Below, one piece after another: positions 57,760-64,000 of a stretch of DNA of 64,000 bases. Source of the stretch: Brachionus manjavacas (lineage: Eukaryota; Rotifera; Eurotatoria; Ploima; Brachionidae); NCBI GenBank assembly GCA_019054805.1, contig JAHQIY010000030.1, positions 124,001 to 188,000 on the forward strand. Direction: 5' to 3'. The notes below the pieces were generated by a model. The model was not told the origin of the DNA and did no database searches. It was given only the letters and a program-made list of their open reading frames with translations. Position 1 is the stretch's first letter; the number at the start of each line of letters is the position of its first letter. The translations under genes and the position numbers were made by a program.

Positions 57760-59100
57760 TTTAACTATATTCAATATCTAAATTTTCATTTGATATTACT
57801 TTTTTAGTGTCATAAATGGCAATCAATTCATCTAAAAATAAAAATTTTTGTTCTGAATCATACTGTTCTAATAAATTTTTAACAGCAATATCTTTTTTAA
57901 CTTCTTTGTTTGATCTTCTGCCAAAAATGCCTACTCGAACTTCATCAATTAACTTTTCAGCCAGACGCTGTTCTCGAAGAAGATGCTTTAAAAAGTTTGA
58001 TGAATGTTGGATGACTTTCTATGTCTTGTTTGAGTGATCTGTGCCAAGCTTCTATATGATTATTAGTGCGTGGCAAATTTTTAACAATTCTTTTGTAAAC
58101 ATTCCATAATTTTATGGGATATTGTGGAACTGCTCTTTTTGTTGTGTCATTTTTCATAGGCAATCCGATGTAAAATTTTTCAAAGTAGTCTAGTATTGGC
58201 TTAAAGTTCTTTGGCGAAATATCTTTAATCATTTCAAAAGTTTCAATTACATCATGCGCTGGTACAAACGCCAAAAATTTCACATATTTGTAACACTTAC
58301 GTAAACTAAAATTTGATCGACATCTAAACTCTTTAACTAAACCATTACTTTGCACATATTTAAATAAATTATCCGCCAAATGGAACCAACACCCGCTTAA
58401 TTTGCTACTTGGAAAAAATTTTTCTAATGAATTTAAAATCGCTTTCTCAAAATCGCAAAAATATAATCTGGACTAGAATTCAATCGAGTACTTAAACATT
58501 CGAAAAGTCTAAAGTATGTATCTTGATTTTTATTGCTTAAAAATGCGTATAACAATGGAATATTTCGACCTGACTCTATAACATTAATCGTAAATAATTG
58601 ATAAAACAAAGTTGGGGTTATCTCAAACGTCCCATCAACGCACCAAATTTTACTATTCTTTAAAACATTTAAATTTTCATCTGTGGCTAAAATTATTATT
58701 CTATTCTCATCATCTTGACCACTGTCAAAGTACACAAATTGATTGCCAGAATAAGTTAAGCTTAATTTGTTTGGTATTATAATATCTTTTTTGCATTTGG
58801 GATTTGCTACAGCACCGTTACATTCTTTTTTCCTAATACTATTTACTTGCTGAGTTAGATTTTCTTTTGTTGCAATTAAATGATAATTGTAGCTGTTCGG
58901 CTGATGTTCGTGGTTTATCTGTTGGTACAGTCTTTTAGACAACTGTTTATCTGGGTCGTCTTCATAGTTTATTTTAAGAAAGAAGCCGTTCATTGTGTTG
59001 AAACAAGATATTGTGGCTTTGACTCGATCGCCAGGATTCAAAATCATCAATGGTATGAAATGGGGCTGTTTGAGGCTGCGTTTTAAGAAGCCTCTTGAAA
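57760..59100 (-). mobile_element. MULE transposase, inverted copy, frame broken
   Basis: Nearly identical to 48040-49388. The N-terminal part reads through from MMILNPGDRVKATISC (59050) to WCVDGTFEITP and NSSPDYIF, where one T fewer than in the plus copy shifts the frame at about 58462. A second homopolymer difference near 57975-57990 shifts the C-terminus. The DDE residues are all still encoded (VDGTF, DFEKA, HIEAWHR) but in separate frames. Confidence 0.8.
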
Positions 59101-59138
59101 TTTAAAATAAAATTATGATTAAAAGTAGCGTGAGTATG

Positions 59139-59735
59139 TCAAAAGATGTTGCATGTTGCTTTGGTTCCTCCGGGATAACTTGAGTCAACTAAAATGGTCG
59201 AAGCAATATTGACTGTTTCATTAGTTGCTCCGGATTGACTCGAAGCAGTTAAGTTTGTTAAAGCCCAGTTAAATGTTACTTTGGTTGTACCCTGGCTGTT
59301 TTGATCAAAACATTTAGTCAAGTCTTGTTCGATCACAGTCTCAGCCGCACGGGTCCGTCTTGAGTCTCTAAATGATGACAGGTTCTGGTTGAATGTAGCT
59401 TCAGTCACACGGGGACCACTGGAATCGGCTGAATTGGTCATGGTATTTTTGACCGAAGCTTTATTTGCTCTTAATCCAGGAGAATCTGTTAGGTTGAAGC
59501 CTTGTAAAACGCTTTATTATTTGTCCCAGGACAACTGGAGTCGGCTTAGTCAGTCATAGACTTGTTGACTGCTGTTTCGGTCGTTCTCGTACGGCTAGAG
59601 ACAGCTATGTCGGTGATAGACTTTTTTATTGCAGCTTCGGTCGTTCGCTGTTGAAGCCAGGTTCTGGTTGACTGTAGCTTCGGTCGTTCTGGGACGATTT
59701 CAAATCGGCTGAGTTTATCAAAGCTTTGTTGACTG
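59139..59735 (-). CDS. Fragment of the 21-residue-repeat protein, copy 3
   Basis: 59441-59139 encodes the same 100 residues as 47710-48012, essentially without change. Upstream (59442-59735) further repeat units occur in interrupted frames, again as in the plus copy. It lies immediately upstream of the MULE in transcription order, about 90 bases apart. Confidence 0.45.
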
Positions 59736-60360
59736 GTTCTTTATTTTGATCAACTGAATATTTGAGATCTAATGAGCCGATGATCTCTCTTGTTATATTT
59801 CAGTTTTTCTTGTTGCTGTAACTGGTCAATGTTTGACCAGCTTTAATTCACCATTTCTTATTCCCCAAAATTTATTTTTTCCGTCCTCGCATGTTTTAAA
59901 CATTAGTGATCGGCCATTCAAAGTGCTTGACTCCAGTAATTCACTTTTTGCCATCGCGTTCTTGACGAACCTTCCGATCCACTACTCTCTGTCTTGGCGT
60001 AAGGTTTTTATCAACATAACCATCATTGAATTCAAGGTATTTACGAAGCGATTTTGATAAACCCTAACCCTAGCCCTTTTTATTCATTGTCTATTTGGCT
60101 AATAAGTATAAATTATTTGTAAAAATTTTTTTTGTTATAGTTGTTTAAAAAATATTTAAAATTAATTTTGGAATATGTGCGTGCTTTAAAACTATGAAAA
60201 TTAGAAAAATAAATCTAAAAAAAAATGGGTTTAAAAATTTCAATTTTTAAAATCAAATTTTTAAAAGATTGAGAAATTTTTATTTTTATTTTTTTTATTT
60301 ACAAAGCATGCAAACTTTGTTACATTAAAATTTATTAAACTAATTTTAAAGATTTATTTT
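59445..60360 (-). repeat. Array module B, inverted copy (long unit)
   Basis: Carries the telomere-like motif at 60059-60076 and the ORF1-like remnant (about 60050-59880). It joins module D at about 60365 with the same junction as at 55495. Confidence 0.75.
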
Positions 60361-60369
60361 AATTTGGTA

Positions 60370-61770
60370 ATTGTATAAAAAGCAAACTTGTTAAGTGGGG
60401 AAAATGACAAAAAAGATTTTTGTTAAACAAGAGTTTTTTTAAAGCCCGATTATTTTATTATTTCTCCAATTCAATAGTAGAAATTAAAACTTTTCGTTGG
60501 ATAAGTTAACTTTTTTTAAGTATCTAAAAATCCTAATGAAATAATGTCCTTAGGTTTCGCCTTACATTTTCGAAAGTTTATTTCGAGTTACACCTCACAG
60601 CTACCTAATTCTTCTATAGAATTAGCAAATAAACATTTTGTTTCGGTTCGAATTTTATCAAAAGCTTTTTGCTGATTGAATGATAAAAGACTTGGGTTAT
60701 CATTTTATGATTTGTTTTATCAAAAATAATCATCTGAGGTTCTGTATTGACATCAGATAGAATAATATAAAAAATATTTTCTACTTTACTACTTTTGCCA
60801 TTTTCTAATTTAAAATCTGAACCTGAAAATTTTATCAGTCCTTGGGATGGAAAAATTCCTGAATTTGTTTTTTGAAACCAATCAAGACCGAACAAAATAT
60901 CATGATCTTCATGATCGAAAACAATAAATTCAATTAAACATAAGCTGTTTCTCAGCCTAATTTAAATAGGTTTCGTTTTGCCAGAAGCATGAGTAACTAT
61001 CCTTTTTCATTAATTTACCTCCTACATAACCTGTAGTTGATGGTGTGCAATTAATATTTTTCGAAAAGAGAAGAAACCATATAAATATTTTCTTCCGAAT
61101 CAGAAACTATTTCTAAAGAATTTATCTTTTTTAATATTACTCTGCACTTAATAGCATTATGTCCTTTCTTTAAAATGTAAGACATGTAAATTCACGTGAT
61201 TTATTGTTTTCTTGATTTAAATACCTATTAGATACATTTTTTTGTTTTAGTAAATCTTTGAATGTATCTCTTTTATAAGAAAAATTATTGTTTTTCTCTT
61301 TTACATTAGTTTTTACAAAGTTAACTTTAGATATGCAGCTAGCCGCTGATTCTAATTGAATCGCAAGTGGGATAGCCTACGACAGCTTAACGATTTTTCT
61401 ACAAATAATTTCTATTTTTGCATTTTATTTTTAACCTTCTTTAAAGTAAAATATTTTTTCTTCATCAGCCATAAAGCCTCACTTATTGGTCAAAGTCAAA
61501 AAATCTGTTTAGAAAATGCTCAACATTTAATTCCTTATGTTTTAAATTAGAGAGTTCGCTTCTAATCAAGTGTTCTCTATCGACGTTTCTAAAGGTATCT
61601 TTGAGCTCCTTTTCAAATTCAAACGACTACATTAAGTCGATCTTTATCACGAATTTTTGCTGCTATAAAACCTTGCTTGATCATAAGAAGCCAATCTTCT
61701 ATATCATTTTTACTTTACCAGAAAATTTGGGTGTACTTACATTAAGCAAAAATTTATAAACTTTTGATTT
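60370..61770 (-). mobile_element. Gypsy-type gag/protease fossil, copy 4 (module D)
   Basis: Capsid-like part (about 61760-61500), zinc-knuckle remnant (about 61160) and protease part (60895-60614), near-identical to copies 2 and 3. Broken, with several breaks. Confidence 0.6.
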
Positions 61771-62330
61771 CAAAGGTTTTTGTTGCCATGGAATTAAATT
61801 ATTCAGAATTTGATTTTTTTAGCTTTTTGGAAGCATTTTAAGTTTTTCTTCGGCTCCTCAATTTTTACCTGCCATTTTGTTTATATTCCTGTTCTAAAAA
61901 TTTTGAGACGAATTCATTTCCATCTAGGGAGGCTTTTATTTAAAGAATCCTTATAAAATTTTTTTCTTGAATAGAAAAAACTCCTGCATTCCGGATAGCA
62001 TCATTTAGTGTTTCCCTACTTGTTAGGCTGGGGTGGTGGTTGAGAATGAAGTGGAGTTTTTCAAAAATTTGGTCCAATTCAACCACGACTTAAATTCATA
62101 GTACTTCAGGCGAGTCGGCGCTCAGCGCTTTGCACAAAACAGCATTGTCTGGATTGAAGTTTTGGACCTTGGCTGAATAGAAAACTACTTTTTGGGCCGA
62201 TATTTCCAACTTGGTCGCCCTACGAACTCGTTGCAAAATTTGCTTGTCCTTTGTTTTAGGTATTTCTTTTTCACTATCATGAAAAGACAAATTGGTGCTT
62301 TTCTTCTTGGAGAACATTTTTGTTCATTTT
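61771..62330 (-). repeat. Array module C, inverted copy (short unit)
   Basis: Lysine-rich frame at 62317-62096. The junction to module B at about 62325-62335 repeats the filler seen at 54535, so the deleted unit was itself duplicated. Confidence 0.7.
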
Positions 62331-62334
62331 TGTA

Positions 62335-63234
62335 CCACTGGAATCGGCTGAATTGGTCATGGTATTTTTGACCGAAGCTTTATTTGCTCTTAATCCAGGA
62401 GAATCTGTTAGGTTGAAGCCTTGTAAAACGCTTTATTATTTGTCCCAGGACAACTGGAGTCGGCTTAGTCAGTCATAGACTTGTTGACTGCTGTTTCGGT
62501 CGTTCTCGTACGGCTAGAGACAGCTATGTCGGTGATAGACTTTTTTATTGCAGCTTCGGTCGTTCGCTGTTGAAGCCAGGTTCTGGTTGACTGTAGCTTC
62601 GGTCGTTCTGGGACGATTTCAAATCGGCTGAGTTTATCAAAGCTTTGTTGACTGGTTCTTTATTTTGATCAACTGAATATTTGAGATCTAATGAGCCGAT
62701 GATCTCTCTTGTTATATTTCAGTTTTTCTTGTTGCTGTAACTGGTCAATGTTTGACCAGCTTTAATTCACCATTTCTTATTCCCCAAAATTTATTTTTTT
62801 CCGTCCTCGCATGTTTTAAACATTAGTGATCGGCCATTCAAAGTGCTTGACTCCAGTAATTCACTTTTTTTGCCATCGCGTTCTTGACGAACCTTCCGAT
62901 CCACTACTCTCTGTCTTGGCGTAAGGTTTTTATCAACATAACCATCATTGAATTCAAGGTATTTACGAAGCGATTTTGATAAACCCTAACCCTAGCCCTT
63001 TTTATTCATTGTCTATTTGGCTAATAAGTATAAATTATTTGTAAAAAATTTTTTTGTTATAGTTGTTTAAAAAATATTTAAAATTAATTTTGGAATATGT
63101 GCGTGCTTTAAAACTATGAAAATTAGAAAAATAAATCTAAAAAAAAATGGGTTTAAAAATTTCAATTTTTAAAATCAAATTTTTAAAAGATTGAGAAATT
63201 TTTATTTTTATTTTTTTTATTTACAAAGCATGCA
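62335..63234 (-). repeat. Array module B, inverted copy next to the right outer arm
   Basis: Carries the telomere-like motif at 62981-62998. Unlike the two internal inverted copies it continues into the outer-arm sequence at about 63290 rather than into module D, mirroring the left end of the array. Confidence 0.75.
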
Positions 63235-64000
63235 AACTTTGTTACATTAAAATTTATTAAACTAATTTTAAAGATTTATTTTAATATTTAATGATAAACT
63301 GTTCGAATTGAAATGATATTTTGAATTGAACATCTACTTCAAGACGCCCTTTTTCACAAGAAAAACACCGAGTTTTTGGTGGTTAATTCATAAATCTGTT
63401 GCAAAGCCGGCGCAACCTGATGTTTTCCAGCAGAACGCTAATATCGATCTAGAGATTAAAAATTGCAAACTAAATGATAAATTAATCGGCTTGTTTTAGT
63501 CAGGACGTATTTCAAACTTATATTTTGTACGACATTATTGATTAATATTTTCAGAATTTAAAAAAATATATTGCGAATATATTAATGATTTCCGTCTTTT
63601 AGCAATTTGATTAAAACTTGTCTTGATTAGTCATCCTGTGACTCAAATAAATCAAAAAACTGACTAAAATTCAATCGCAGATCATTAACATTAAAAATAA
63701 TATAATTATATTATAAAAAGAGCTTAATTTAATTTTTTTTTGAAAACATTTTGTAAAAATGAATCTAATTATTTTTAAAAACCAAAGTTGGATGTTCTTT
63801 TTTGATCTTAATGTATTAATTTCTTCAGTCTTTAATTGAAAATTTTTGTAATTAGTCTCATTCGAAAGGAAAAATTAATGAATTCATTGTTTTCTTTTAA
63901 TTCTGTTAACAAACACTGTTCCTTCTTGTCGGGACTTGTTGTAAAAGGAATGAATTTCTTTGTTACTTGCATTTTTAATTTTTAGTAATTACTCTTGAAT
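63235..64000 (-). repeat. Outer arm of the compound palindrome, right copy (runs off the window)
   Basis: Reverse complement of 44259-45060 at very high identity up to the last base of the window. Confidence 0.85.

Noticed and set aside
59833-60057. Plus-strand 74-codon frame
   Set aside because: Antisense shadow of the ORF1-like remnant in module B.

Overview
The window is strongly AT-rich animal nuclear DNA. Genes have very short introns (about 50 bases, GT..AG). Recognisable host-gene remnants (BIRC6, HECTD1, axonemal-type dynein heavy chain, MAP4K) and families such as GT92 glycosyltransferases and a peritrophin-like chitin-binding domain point to a small invertebrate with a compact AT-rich genome. 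A rotifer would fit, but the sequence alone does not settle it. Nothing looks bacterial. Most of the window is gene-poor and built from mobile elements, inverted and tandem duplications, and decayed gene fragments.

Layout. 1-2.8 kb: a three-exon Ulp1-type cysteine protease with a C-terminal RING-H2 finger, then a multi-exon coiled-coil protein with a MYT1-type zinc finger. 2.8-6.5 kb: repeats, including a palindromic AAGTCATGACTT satellite and a decayed transposase-like fragment. 6.5-12.4 kb: two copies of a dispersed repeat, with a 5'-truncated CR1/Jockey-type LINE between them and a GC-rich DIRS-like reverse transcriptase fossil inside the second. 14.5-19.7 kb: a nearly intact GT92 gene, then a decayed GT92 paralogue between two nearly identical inverted arms of about 420 bases. 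19.8-23 kb: a duplicated segment starting with a BIRC6 fragment, present inverted at 39-41 kb. 23.1-27.3 kb: a broken Gypsy-type LTR retroelement with one recognisable LTR. 27.3-28.1 kb: a decayed transposase. 28-33.6 kb: AT-rich DNA with a TTAA-flanked MITE and tandem repeats. 33.7-35.1 kb: a broken FLYWCH-MULE. 37-38 kb: a chitin-binding exon and a dead copy of the Ulp1-RING gene.

40.8-43.9 kb is a mosaic of four dead host-gene fragments, BIRC6(-), HECTD1(+), dynein(-) and MAP4K(-). The MAP4K piece keeps GT..AG introns, so it was moved as DNA rather than as a retrocopy. 44.2-64.0 kb is a large compound palindrome and tandem array. Its modules recur in both orientations: an outer arm, a block with a telomere-like 18-mer and an ORF1-like remnant, a gene of about 21-residue repeats, a MULE transposase, a lysine-rich module, and a Gypsy-type gag/protease fossil. 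A short form of the repeat unit lacks the repeat gene and MULE and occurs twice with the same junction.

The most interesting structures are the four-gene mosaic, the long inverted arms around the GT92 pseudogene, the Ulp1-RING architecture, and the compound array. All gene names rest on motif recall from the sequence; no database search was run.
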